From Gallionella sp. (GTDB taxonomy: Bacteria; Pseudomonadota; Gammaproteobacteria; Burkholderiales; Gallionellaceae): a stretch of DNA of 39,290 bases. Location of the stretch: contig JARCRR010000039.1 of assembly GCA_029850565.1 (NCBI GenBank), forward strand, positions 1 through 39,290. Reading direction: 5' to 3'. Shown here piece by piece: positions 1 to 7,096 of this stretch; the first letter of the stretch is position 1, and the number at the start of each line of letters is the position of its first letter. The position numbers were made by a program, and so were the translations under genes. The notes beneath the pieces were generated by a model. It had not been told where the DNA came from and did no database searches. It saw only the letters and a list, made by a program, of their open reading frames with translations.

Positions 1-156
1 CTTGGGATTGGAACCCGGCCAGCCGCCTTCGATGTAGTGGAAACCGAAATCGGCGAGGCGTTGGGCGATGGCCAACTTGTCGTCAACGGAAAGGGAGATG
101 TCTTCGCGCTGCGTGCCGTCTCGTAATGTGGTGTCGTAGAGGAATACTTTGGACAT
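1..156 (-). CDS. cimA: Citramalate synthase, N-terminal part (cut by window edge)
   Basis: Only the first 52 codons lie in the window; the gene runs off the left edge. The translation opens MSKVFLYDTTLRDGTQRED and continues with a segment ending in YIEGGWPGSNPK. The DTTLRDGTQ motif is the metal/substrate-binding start of the DRE-TIM (HMGL-like) barrel shared by isopropylmalate, homocitrate and citramalate synthases. The EGGWPGSNPK motif is typical of the GSU1798-type citramalate synthase rather than LeuA. Known role of the family: condenses pyruvate and acetyl-CoA to citramalate, a threonine-independent route to 2-oxobutyrate for isoleucine. It is divergent from the lipoprotein gene that follows. 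The LeuA-like alternative cannot be fully excluded on 52 residues. Confidence 0.85.
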   Translation of the reverse strand, partial: MSKVFLYDTTLRDGTQREDISLSVDDKLAIAQRLADFGFHYIEGGWPGSNPK

Positions 157-299
157 GGCATGTGTACTCGTTGAGAAGGCGTGAAGTTTATCACTCCATC
201 AGCGTTCCAGCCCTCCACCCGCGACCAAACATCACATAATGGCCACATGGAAGTTTCAACTAGAATATCGACATGAACGACTCGCTCGCCTCTCATGCC

Positions 300-869
300 A
301 TGAACAAGAACCAATTCCTGACCCTGCCCATCCTACTCATACTCAGCGCCTGCTCGACACTCAGCGAAAAGGAATGTCACACCTCCGACTGGCGACAACT
401 AGGTGTGCAGGACGGCCGCGCTGGCCTGCCCGAAAGACGGCTGGATGACTACGCGCAGTCCTGCAAGGAATATGGAATCCGGCCAGACACCAACCAATAT
501 CTCGCAGGACGTGAGGTGGGTTTGAGGCAATATTGCGTTCCCAGCAACGCCTTTCGCACTGGATTGAATGGACAGGCCTATCAGGGCGTATGCCCCGCCA
601 ACATCGACATGGCATTCCACATCAACAACACAGCAGCTTTGAGCGTCTACCAAGCACGCCAACGTATCAAAGACCTCGACAGTCGTCTCGACCACTTGGA
701 ACACGAGCTTTCGGAAAAGGATAAGTCAGAGAAAGACAGACTGCGCTTGCGCAAAGAGATGCGCGACATGGACAGAGACCGCGACCGCCTAAAATCCGAT
801 CTTCGATTCGAGGAACACGAGTTGGAGAATCGGATGGAAGAGGAGCGTTACCGCGCCGCTCAGCGTTAA
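300..869 (+). CDS. DUF2799 family lipoprotein
   Basis: The protein has 189 residues from the ATG at 300. An in-frame ATG at 273 would place nine extra residues before the signal peptide, so the inner start is preferred: it gives a compact lipoprotein signal (MNKNQFLTLPILLILSAC) with a lipobox cysteine at residue 18. The middle part has the DUF2799 pattern: a Trp followed by GVQDGRAG, a Cys, a GR.VGL..YC motif, and a G-Q-A-Y-x-G-V-C-P motif. The last 70 or so residues are highly charged and predicted to be a coiled coil. Inference: an envelope-anchored protein of unknown role. The stop overlaps the convergent MFS gene by 4 bp. Confidence 0.8.
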   Translation: MNKNQFLTLPILLILSACSTLSEKECHTSDWRQLGVQDGRAGLPERRLDDYAQSCKEYGIRPDTNQYLAGREVGLRQYCVPSNAFRTGLNGQAYQGVCPANIDMAFHINNTAALSVYQARQRIKDLDSRLDHLEHELSEKDKSEKDRLRLRKEMRDMDRDRDRLKSDLRFEEHELENRMEEERYRAAQR

Positions 870-2017
870 GCCCGTTTATGGCGGCTTTGCCAAGCCATCA
901 ACAACAGACCCAGTAGCGCCATGGCAGCACTGAACGAATACAAAGCATTCGCCCCCCAGTGTTGCCAGATCGGGCCGCTCGCCAATCCCCCCAATACTCC
1001 GCCCGCACCGTAAGTGAAGCTACCGAACAGCGCCTGCCCCTTGGACTGATGTCGTCCTTTGAAATACTCATGCACCAACCCCACCGAGGCAGCGTGGTAA
1101 GCGCCAAAGGTCAGGGCATGTAACACCTGTGCGAACAGCAATACCACGACCACATCTACCATCCAACCGATGAGCATGAAGCGCAACACCGCCGCGCTGA
1201 AACTGATGAGTAAGATGCGAGTGAAGCCGAATCGCTTCACCAAGGCAGGCATCAGGAAGAACACCCCTATCTCGCAGATGACACCCAAAGCCCACAGCGC
1301 CCCCACGGCAGTCTTGGTATAGCCGTGCTCGACCAGATAGATAGAGAAAAAAGTGTAGTAAGGGCCGTGCGCCACAGACATCAAGAAGCACGCCCCCAAC
1401 AACGCTAACACCTTCGGCTGCATCACGATCTGTCGGATCGGCTGGTGATCGGTGTGGTGCGCCAACACCTCGGTCTTGGGAATCTGTCGCGCAAAGATGA
1501 GGATGCCGATCTCGCACACCAGCCCCGCCCACAACAACCAAGCGATAGCGATATAGTCGAAGGCGTAACCCAGCCCCACCACCGCCACGATGAAGCCGAT
1601 AGACCCCCACGAGCGGATGCGCCCGTAATGCGCCGTGTTCTTGCCCAGATAGCTCAGCGTCGTCGCCTCCACCAGCGGCATGGAAGCACTCCAGAAGAAG
1701 CCCATCAGCGTCAACACCAAGAACAGCCCCCAGAAACTGGTGGTGAGGAACACCCCGAAATAGAACACCGCACTCAAGGTCGCCGCCACCTGAACCACCA
1801 ACAAGCGTTCACCCGTATGGTCGGCCAGCCACCCCCAGATATTCGGCGCGATCATGCGCATCACCGGTTGGATAGACATCAAGATAGCGATCTCGATGGG
1901 CGTGAAATGGATGGATTGCAGGTACAGACTCCAATAGGGAGAGAACATCCCTACGAAGGCGTAATAGAAAAAATAGAAACCGGCGATGCGCCAGTGGTAG
2001 TTCTTGGAGGTGGACAT
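866..2017 (-). CDS. MFS transporter (HcaT / nucleoside-H+ symporter-like)
   Basis: The protein has 383 residues with about twelve hydrophobic segments. It starts MSTSKNYHWRIAGFYFFYYAF, typical of the MFS_1-like group that includes HcaT and the LacY/nucleoside-symporter branch. The motif GWLADHTGER near residue 65 matches the MFS loop 2-3 signature (G-x-L-a-D-r-x-G-r-r). The substrate cannot be read from the sequence. The first 13 codons are duplicated 8.3 kb away at 10299-10341, where the copy is only a fragment. The original promoter region may therefore now lie beside that fragment, while this intact gene sits directly downstream of the accessory block. Confidence 0.85.
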   Translation of the reverse strand: MSTSKNYHWRIAGFYFFYYAFVGMFSPYWSLYLQSIHFTPIEIAILMSIQPVMRMIAPNIWGWLADHTGERLLVVQVAATLSAVFYFGVFLTTSFWGLFLVLTLMGFFWSASMPLVEATTLSYLGKNTAHYGRIRSWGSIGFIVAVVGLGYAFDYIAIAWLLWAGLVCEIGILIFARQIPKTEVLAHHTDHQPIRQIVMQPKVLALLGACFLMSVAHGPYYTFFSIYLVEHGYTKTAVGALWALGVICEIGVFFLMPALVKRFGFTRILLISFSAAVLRFMLIGWMVDVVVVLLFAQVLHALTFGAYHAASVGLVHEYFKGRHQSKGQALFGSFTYGAGGVLGGLASGPIWQHWGANALYSFSAAMALLGLLLMAWQSRHKRA

Positions 2018-2019
2018 GA
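1977..2019. repeat. 43-bp direct repeat, copy 1 (5' end of the MFS gene)
   Basis: Positions 1977-2019 match 10299-10341 in the same orientation with two mismatches (1984 C/G and 2014 A/G). The repeat covers the first 13 codons of the MFS gene plus two bases upstream of its ATG. Together the copies bracket the accessory block. Confidence 0.9.
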
Positions 2020-2075
2020 CTAGTAGGTGACTAAACGGCGCGCATTCTACACGTTGGACTTTCTAAGAATTCTCG

Positions 2076-2807
2076 TCAATTCCGTCTCAGATGCGCCACC
2101 AACTCACGAACCCATCTCTGCTTATCCTTCTGCAAAGTTGGCAATGGGTGGAAGTATTTGTTTGTTGTGCCTAGCTTCAAAAGTCCCGTAAGGCCAGACT
2201 CTCCATTCATCTGCATCAAGCACCTTTCAATGAGTGGCTCCAAATCAGGGCTGACACCCCAAGCACAAACAATGGGCGCACCAGATTTCTTTATGAGCTT
2301 GCGCCGAAGCTCGGCTGATCTTTCGTCTGCAAACAACGAATGGGCGACGAATGCTGTTCGTTCCTCTATCTCTCTAAATCGCCCAACAAATATATTGCTC
2401 TTCGCCTCCCTAATGTCAGAGATATTCAACACCCTGACATGATTCCAGCCAAAGTGGCGCATGACTCGCATCACCTGATACTGGGTTGTGTCGGGCTTGG
2501 TAGGCACAAGAGAAACATCAAGTTGATTTATCGAATTCGCCGAAATCAAGTTGCGCACCTCTTCAAGTGGTTGTGATGAACCAGGATTCATCATGATAAA
2601 TATCGCGTCAGGCGCTTCATCGAGCAACGCCTCTCTTCCTGATGATTGCATCCCTGCAATCTCCAAGACACTGCGGCATTCAATTCGCTCTCCAGAGTCC
2701 AATTCCACCGAATAGAAATGGCCGAACACTTGAAAATGCTTCTTTAACTCCCCAGCAGGAATGAACTCGATCAGCTTTTGGTTTTGAGTTGGAAAAACTT
2801 TATTCAT
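2076..2807 (-). CDS. DUF1643-like protein
   Basis: The protein has 243 residues from the ATG at 2807, which overlaps the end of the 5'-nucleotidase gene by 8 bp. A longer frame to 2900 exists but would run deep inside that gene. Visible motifs are DAIFIMMNPGSSQP (residues about 80-95), RHFGWNHVRVLNISD, and APIVCAWGVSPDLEPL. A phrase like FIMMNPS, followed by a vRVlNLf.lR segment and a late aWG motif, is the pattern of DUF1643, a family of unknown function often found in phages and accessory DNA. It lies last in the minus-strand run before the MFS gene. The family assignment is by pattern only. Confidence 0.6.
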   Translation of the reverse strand: MNKVFPTQNQKLIEFIPAGELKKHFQVFGHFYSVELDSGERIECRSVLEIAGMQSSGREALLDEAPDAIFIMMNPGSSQPLEEVRNLISANSINQLDVSLVPTKPDTTQYQVMRVMRHFGWNHVRVLNISDIREAKSNIFVGRFREIEERTAFVAHSLFADERSAELRRKLIKKSGAPIVCAWGVSPDLEPLIERCLMQMNGESGLTGLLKLGTTNKYFHPLPTLQKDKQRWVRELVAHLRRN

Positions 2808-3705
2808 TCGCCACGCCATGCGGTACATGACCAGTAGCCACGTGCTGGCGCGCGGAGTCACAATGTTTCTGCTGATCGTCGAAGAAAATATCCGCGCCAA
2901 AGGCTTTCAGGAATGCTCCCTTATCCATGCCGCCGAGGAATAACGCCTCGTCGATGCGGATGTTCCATGCCCGCAGGGTGCGAATGACTCTCTCGTGAGC
3001 GGGAACACCGCGCGCAGTGATGAGCGCGGTGCGGATGGGTGAGGTATCAGCCGGGTAGTCCAGTTGAATGCGGTGCAACATGGCGAGGAAGTTTTTGAAC
3101 GGCCCACCGGGTAAAGGCTGCTTGGCCGCATTGATCTCGTTGATCTCGAACGCTCCCAACCCTTCTTGTTTGTAGATGCGCTCCGACTCGTCCGAGAACA
3201 ACACCGCATCACCATCAAAAGCAATACGCAATTGCGCGGAGCTAGACTCGGCAACAGGGGCAGCAGAAGGCAGAATCGTCGCGGCAGCGAAGCCCGCCTC
3301 CAATGCTTTGCGCACATCACCGGGCTCGGCAGAAAGAAACAACTGCGCGCCGAAAGCCGAGATATAGGGATGCGTACTCTCGCCCCGCGTGAATGCTGCG
3401 CGACCGATATTCAGATTGTGATGTTTGATCGAATTAAAAATGCGCAGCCCAGTATCCGCGTTGTTGCGCGACAACAGAATCACCTCCACGCGCGGGTTGG
3501 CCGGATCATGCTCATTCAGCGCCAGCAACTTCTTCACCAGACCAAACGCCACCCCCGGCTCAAGCGGGATCTCTTCGCGCTCGACTTGGTAGCGGCAGTA
3601 GGCTTCTACGCCTTCGTTTTCGAAAACGGCGTGGCTTTCGTCGAGATTAAAGAGGGCGCGGGAGGAAATTGCGACGGTTAGTTTTTCCAGTTGGACTTTG
3701 GGCAT
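2800..3705 (-). CDS. Cytosolic 5'-nucleotidase (NT5C1-like family)
   Basis: The protein has 301 residues and starts MPKVQLEKLTVAISSRALF. The phrases AISSRALFNLDESHAVFE, VEVILLSRNNADTGLRIF and AFDGDAVLFSDESE match the 5'-nucleotidase family PF06189, related to animal cytosolic 5'-nucleotidase I. AFDGDAVLF carries a HAD-type D-x-D and the late FFDDQ is an acidic metal-binding motif. Known role: dephosphorylation of nucleoside monophosphates. The gene is more GC-rich in appearance than the FtsZ-like and nuclease genes upstream and could be an older neighbour. It follows the small unknown gene by 64 bp and overlaps the DUF1643-like gene by 8 bp. Confidence 0.85.
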   Translation of the reverse strand: MPKVQLEKLTVAISSRALFNLDESHAVFENEGVEAYCRYQVEREEIPLEPGVAFGLVKKLLALNEHDPANPRVEVILLSRNNADTGLRIFNSIKHHNLNIGRAAFTRGESTHPYISAFGAQLFLSAEPGDVRKALEAGFAAATILPSAAPVAESSSAQLRIAFDGDAVLFSDESERIYKQEGLGAFEINEINAAKQPLPGGPFKNFLAMLHRIQLDYPADTSPIRTALITARGVPAHERVIRTLRAWNIRIDEALFLGGMDKGAFLKAFGADIFFDDQQKHCDSARQHVATGHVPHGVANE

Positions 3706-3769
3706 GGTAGTGATGTGATGAAAAATGGATTTGTTTGGCCACTAAAAAGTCATGTAAAGAATACCAGCC

Positions 3770-4099
3770 CTACCAACTATCGTAATCGGTCAAGTTAATC
3801 GACTCACCGGTGATGGACTCCGTCACTGTGCACGCCATCCCTATTCCCGTGGGGGTGAAGGTGAATGAATAGCCGACACCTATCGCGCCGTAATAGGGCA
3901 GCTTCACTGGGTAATGGAAGCCCCAACCGTTTTGCTGGGCATGCTCAAATTGAATGGCGGCAGCACGTTGCTCAACACCGATAGCCCACTCATCAAATTG
4001 CTTGATTTGCTCTTCCGTTAGCTCGAACTTCTCACCGAACTGCATAGGCTCACGCAGGTCAAACTTAAATGGCGGAGTGTTGTTTTCTGATTGACTCAT
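3770..4099 (-). CDS. Small unknown protein, last gene of the FtsZ-like cluster
   Basis: The protein has 109 residues from the ATG at 4099. That start overlaps the stop of the larger FtsZ-like gene as ATGA (4096-4099), so it is preferred over an upstream in-frame ATG at 4138. The N-terminal half is hydrophilic (FELTEEQIKQFDEWAIGVEQ), the C-terminal half rich in aromatics, glycine and strand-like stretches (GAIGVGYSFTFTPTGIGMA). No signal peptide or membrane segment is evident and I recognise no family. The translational coupling implies it works with the FtsZ-like proteins. That is inference from position only. Confidence 0.65.
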   Translation of the reverse strand: MSQSENNTPPFKFDLREPMQFGEKFELTEEQIKQFDEWAIGVEQRAAAIQFEHAQQNGWGFHYPVKLPYYGAIGVGYSFTFTPTGIGMACTVTESITGESINLTDYDSW

Positions 4100-5193
4100 A
4101 TCTCGACTACCCCCATAGATAACACTTGGATAAAGCAAAAATCTTCTTCGCGCATATATTCTGGGGTGCTCGTCACAATATGAAAGCTCGCGTCACTAGC
4201 CCAAAATGGCTTGTCGTTGCGCAATATCTTTGATGGCTCCTCTAGTGCAAGCAATACACCCCGTTTCATTTGCTCGACCTTCTCTACATTGCCGATGATG
4301 TGAAAGATCGCTCCCGAGGCGCGTTGCCCATCACATTCTATCCAGCGACTCGATTCACCAAGCGCATCTTCAATCGCTGCTTTCGGATGTTCAAACTCTG
4401 AATAATTACAGCCAACCATGCACACACCTGATGTGGCTATTGCATCACCGATCTGGACGTAACAGTCTTTTCGGGTTGCCATCTTGGAAAACAAGCAAAG
4501 CGCCATAGTCGATTGGTAAAACATCCACGACCAATCTTGCTCCTCGCCACTCCTACTCCAAAAACCTTCATCTGGAATAGAGCAATGACAAATCGCCGCC
4601 ATTCTTTCAATGACAGCTTGGTTTGCCGCGCTGGATGCTGGGTTGCAATGCCAAACTTTTGCATCTTCTACAGCCTCACGGATATATGGCGTACCAATAA
4701 CAGCGACTGACATCACACCAGCCTCATTGGCGATATTGGCGATTCCTTCCCCCGCAACAAAGGCCATCGGGTTATCCAAAGTAACAACGAGCAATAAGCA
4801 ATCGCAACCATGGATGAATCGATTGATTTCCGGTTCTGCCTCTTTGAATGCTTTGATAGTTTCATCCTGATTATTTAACGCCTGCTCACAGGCTTTCCAA
4901 CCATCCATAACCGGGCCAGACCTGCTGCGACCGTCTTCCTCCGCATACATTTCAAGCGCCCCATCTGCATTCAGATAGAGAATGTCCTTGTTATTCCAAT
5001 TCACAATTGGCGAGTCTTGTTCATGTGCGCATTTCAAACCCGCCAAATAGTGCCCACTGGCTTCGCCCACTAGAATCATTCGCACTCTAGGCAGAGTCGA
5101 TTGATTAAAGCTTCCATGTTTCGAAATATCATTGAGTGGCATGGTCACGATTTCCACTGTGAAATGAAGGGGCAGTCGTTTTGTTCTTGCCAT
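4096..5193 (-). CDS. Divergent FtsZ-like protein with decayed GTP-binding half
   Basis: The protein has 365 residues from the ATG at 5193, which follows a very strong GGGGGAG ribosome-binding site. This start overlaps the short FtsZ-like gene by 49 bp; an alternative ATG at 5142 would begin just after that gene's stop. The N-terminal half follows the FtsZ fold: RMILVGEASG (39-48) in the place of the glycine-rich T1 loop, and CDCLLLVVTLDNP followed by EGIANIANEAGVMSVAVIG (130-167) where FtsZ has its T4 GGGTG signature, here lost. The C-terminal half resembles the FtsZ C-terminal domain: YVQIGDAIATSGVCMVGCN (245-263), KAAIEDAL, then SGAIFHIIGNVEKVEQM. Asp250 may correspond to a T7 catalytic aspartate. 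Inference: does not bind GTP itself but could contribute the activating surface to a partner. Confidence 0.65.
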   Translation of the reverse strand: MARTKRLPLHFTVEIVTMPLNDISKHGSFNQSTLPRVRMILVGEASGHYLAGLKCAHEQDSPIVNWNNKDILYLNADGALEMYAEEDGRSRSGPVMDGWKACEQALNNQDETIKAFKEAEPEINRFIHGCDCLLLVVTLDNPMAFVAGEGIANIANEAGVMSVAVIGTPYIREAVEDAKVWHCNPASSAANQAVIERMAAICHCSIPDEGFWSRSGEEQDWSWMFYQSTMALCLFSKMATRKDCYVQIGDAIATSGVCMVGCNYSEFEHPKAAIEDALGESSRWIECDGQRASGAIFHIIGNVEKVEQMKRGVLLALEEPSKILRNDKPFWASDASFHIVTSTPEYMREEDFCFIQVLSMGVVEI

Positions 5194-5795
5194 AGTTGCT
5201 CCCCCATTTCTAATCGCGAGATTAGGCGAGCACTTGCCTTGCCGATCCAATCATTCAGCGCAATGTATGCATCTTCCATGGTTGCTTGCCCCCCAAGAAC
5301 TTCGATTAGCTTGTCATTGCAAAACTCGATGCATGATGCCTCCGAGGACAGATTGCCAACTGCCACTCTCGCCTGAAGAGGACGTTCGCCTTCAAACTCA
5401 AATGGCATCACTGCAAGCACGATCACTTTTGCACCAGCATTCAGCGCGAGTTGCGCAATAACCGGGGTGGCTCCACCGCCCGTTCCTCCTCCCATCCCTG
5501 CGCAAATAATGACAACGTCTGCATCGCCAACAGCCAACTTGATACTGCCTCGATCTGCTTCGGCCGCAAGCCTTCCAAGCTCCGCATCACCCTCGCACCC
5601 GTTACCGCTCACGATGGCTCGACCAATACGCAGCTTGGTTTGTAAATCGTTATTGATTCTATCGAGGGCATCATCAGTATTGATGCAGACGTAATCGAAA
5701 TCGTGCTCATCTTGCCTGTACAAATATTGAGCGATGTTTGATCCGCAGCGGCCAACACCGACAAATGAGACCTTCATGGATTTGCTATTTTTCAT
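5145..5795 (-). CDS. FtsZ/tubulin-like GTPase domain, C-terminally short
   Basis: The protein has 216 residues, against about 320 for the FtsZ core. It has the full nucleotide-binding set: T1 loop GVGRCGSN (13-20), NTDD (39-42), the tubulin signature GMGGGTGGGATP (100-111), PFEFEGERP (131-139) as in FtsZ KPF.FEG.R, and CNDKL (159-163) matching the FtsZ PNDRL nucleotide contact. It stops at about the central helix H7, so the C-terminal domain and the T7 loop (NxDxxD) that triggers hydrolysis across the subunit interface are absent. The start overlaps the upstream repeat-protein gene by 11 bp, suggesting coupling. Family known from sequence; the role in this cluster is inference. It is not the cell-division ftsZ, which is longer and lies in the dcw cluster. 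Confidence 0.85.
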   Translation of the reverse strand: MKNSKSMKVSFVGVGRCGSNIAQYLYRQDEHDFDYVCINTDDALDRINNDLQTKLRIGRAIVSGNGCEGDAELGRLAAEADRGSIKLAVGDADVVIICAGMGGGTGGGATPVIAQLALNAGAKVIVLAVMPFEFEGERPLQARVAVGNLSSEASCIEFCNDKLIEVLGGQATMEDAYIALNDWIGKASARLISRLEMGEQLWQEQNDCPFISQWKS

Positions 5796-6216
5796 TTTGA
5801 ACAGCGTCCAGAATGGCGGGATCGTCGTATTTCAATATTTCAGCCAACACCACCTCTCTTAAGTCGGGGCGCATTTCACCTAGGCTCCACGCCAACATTT
5901 CAAGGGCAACGCTCACGTCTCGACGAATCATGGTCTTGAACACCTCTGCGGGTAGCACTTCCCAAGCAGTTGAATTGGTGCTGATGGTTTTTACAACCTC
6001 AATACTTGGATCAACCGAGAGACGCTCAAAGGTGGCGGCAGACAAATTTAGTTTACCCGCCACCTCGGCTCTGATTTGGCTGGAGGGATGCAAAGCCAAC
6101 TCATCAAAGAAGGCATGATTTACTGGCTCATCCTCTAAAAAACCAATGAGGAGGCGAAGAGATGATTGAGAAAACTCAATGGGAGATACTTGATTGACCT
6201 GTGCTGTAACTTTCAT
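5785..6216 (-). CDS. LRV/HEAT-like repeat protein upstream of the FtsZ pair
   Basis: The protein has 143 residues from the ATG at 6216, preceded by AAAGGAACGGTT. An upstream TTG at 6252 is less likely. After about 35 residues come four short helical repeats of 23-28 residues: FFDELALHPSSQIRAEVAG, TFERLSVDPSIEVVKTIS, VFKTMIRRDVSVALEMLAW and VVLAEILKYDDPAILDAV. The L-a-x-h/d-P-s-x-x-v-R pattern resembles leucine-rich-variant (LRV) repeats, which form alpha superhelices that bind protein partners. No Cys cluster as in the founding Azotobacter LRV protein is seen. It overlaps the FtsZ-like GTPase gene by 11 bp. Inference: an adaptor or regulator of the FtsZ pair. The start codon is buried in an inverted repeat, described separately. 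Confidence 0.65.
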   Translation of the reverse strand: MKVTAQVNQVSPIEFSQSSLRLLIGFLEDEPVNHAFFDELALHPSSQIRAEVAGKLNLSAATFERLSVDPSIEVVKTISTNSTAWEVLPAEVFKTMIRRDVSVALEMLAWSLGEMRPDLREVVLAEILKYDDPAILDAVQNEK

Positions 6217-6260
6217 AACCGTTCCTTTGACAAGAAGCGTTGCCAATCGCAACGGTTATG
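6214..6260 (-). promoter_or_regulatory. Candidate translational switch over the LRV gene start
   Basis: In the minus-strand transcript a 10-nt segment CATAACCGTT (6260-6251) is perfectly complementary to AACGGTTATG (6223-6214), which contains the start codon and borders the AAAGGAAC ribosome-binding site. A competing hairpin CGTTGC-GATTG-GCAACG (6254-6238) uses four of the same bases. The two folds exclude each other: one hides the start codon, the other frees it. Seen directly in the sequence; function is inference. Confidence 0.45.
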
Positions 6261-6305
6261 ATGCTACTCAGTGGTGCGGCGAGATGCGTCGCAGCAAAAC
6301 TGCTG

Positions 6306-7094
6306 CTACTTATATCCAGCGAACAACATCCATCCGTAATCTCGGCGCATTTTTTCTTCGTCATTTTTTTTGTAAGGATTTAGCGTATTACGGCTGTACG
6401 GCCTACTATTCTTATTGACGCGCAACATAGTGAATTCTGCGTTTAAACTTTCATAAATTGCCGCTTGTTGGATTTTTAAATCCTTCGCTTCAACATCACT
6501 TATTAAATTATTTTTTTGATCTTTTTTTCCACATGTAACAAAAAGCAAGGCGAATCGGATACTTTTCTTTGTGTCGAATTTTGATGACAGCTTTCTATCA
6601 AGCTTTATCCTTCTTAACTGGTTCATGGCTGCATCCCATGACTTTTTCAATCTTTTTTCTCCTTCAACACTATCCCAAGGCTTATCGATTACCGCAGCCT
6701 TAACTTCCATGTAAATGAGATACCCTTGATAACCAAAAACATAATCTACTCTGCATGATGGTTTGTCGTCTGGGTCGTTGCCCTCATCGTCCACTACGAC
6801 ACTATCCTTATCAACAACGCTGTTATCGCCCTTCTTTCTTCTGGCAACGGGCAGTTCAGTCAATACCAAGGGCATGGGTTTTTCTGCGCGCAACACTTTA
6901 GCTAATGCTTGCCCAATAAAACCATACAACCAACGCTCCTGCGGCCTTTTACCAAATACAGTCAAAATTTCCGCACCATTTTCAAACTCTTTGAAAAATT
7001 CAACTTGGAATGCATTAAAGAATTCTTCTCTAACCTTTCTTTTTGCTTCACCTCTAGTCATGCCAGATCCTTTGCAATGTGTTTGAAAATTCAT
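6306..7094 (-). CDS. PD-(D/E)XK nuclease-like protein of the accessory block
   Basis: The protein has 262 residues from the ATG at 7094. A GTG at 7112 would overlap the previous gene by 16 bp. A restriction-type nuclease core is visible as CRVDYVFGYQGYLIYMEVKA: Asp117, then Glu130-x-Lys132 on the next strand, the usual D...ExK spacing. The N-terminal part (REEFFNAFQVEFFKEF) is helical. The middle has an acidic, low-complexity insert (residues 88-110). The DNA is visibly AT-rich with T runs, unlike the housekeeping flanks, a sign of transfer. A 6-bp hairpin (6291-6306) touches the stop codon but has no T tract. I recognise no named family; the fold call rests on the motif alone. Confidence 0.6.
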   Translation of the reverse strand: MNFQTHCKGSGMTRGEAKRKVREEFFNAFQVEFFKEFENGAEILTVFGKRPQERWLYGFIGQALAKVLRAEKPMPLVLTELPVARRKKGDNSVVDKDSVVVDDEGNDPDDKPSCRVDYVFGYQGYLIYMEVKAAVIDKPWDSVEGEKRLKKSWDAAMNQLRRIKLDRKLSSKFDTKKSIRFALLFVTCGKKDQKNNLISDVEAKDLKIQQAAIYESLNAEFTMLRVNKNSRPYSRNTLNPYKKNDEEKMRRDYGWMLFAGYK

Positions 7095-7096
7095 GC

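Noticed and set aside
5145..5795. Short FtsZ-like gene as a frameshifted normal ftsZ joined to the next gene
   Set aside because: The downstream gene carries its own complete, though decayed, N-terminal FtsZ half, so the two together hold two N-terminal domains, not one broken protein.
6291..6306. Hairpin GCAGCA-AAAC-TGCTGC at the end of the nuclease-like gene as a terminator
   Set aside because: Only 6 bp and no T tract on the minus strand; read-through to the FtsZ-like cassette remains possible.
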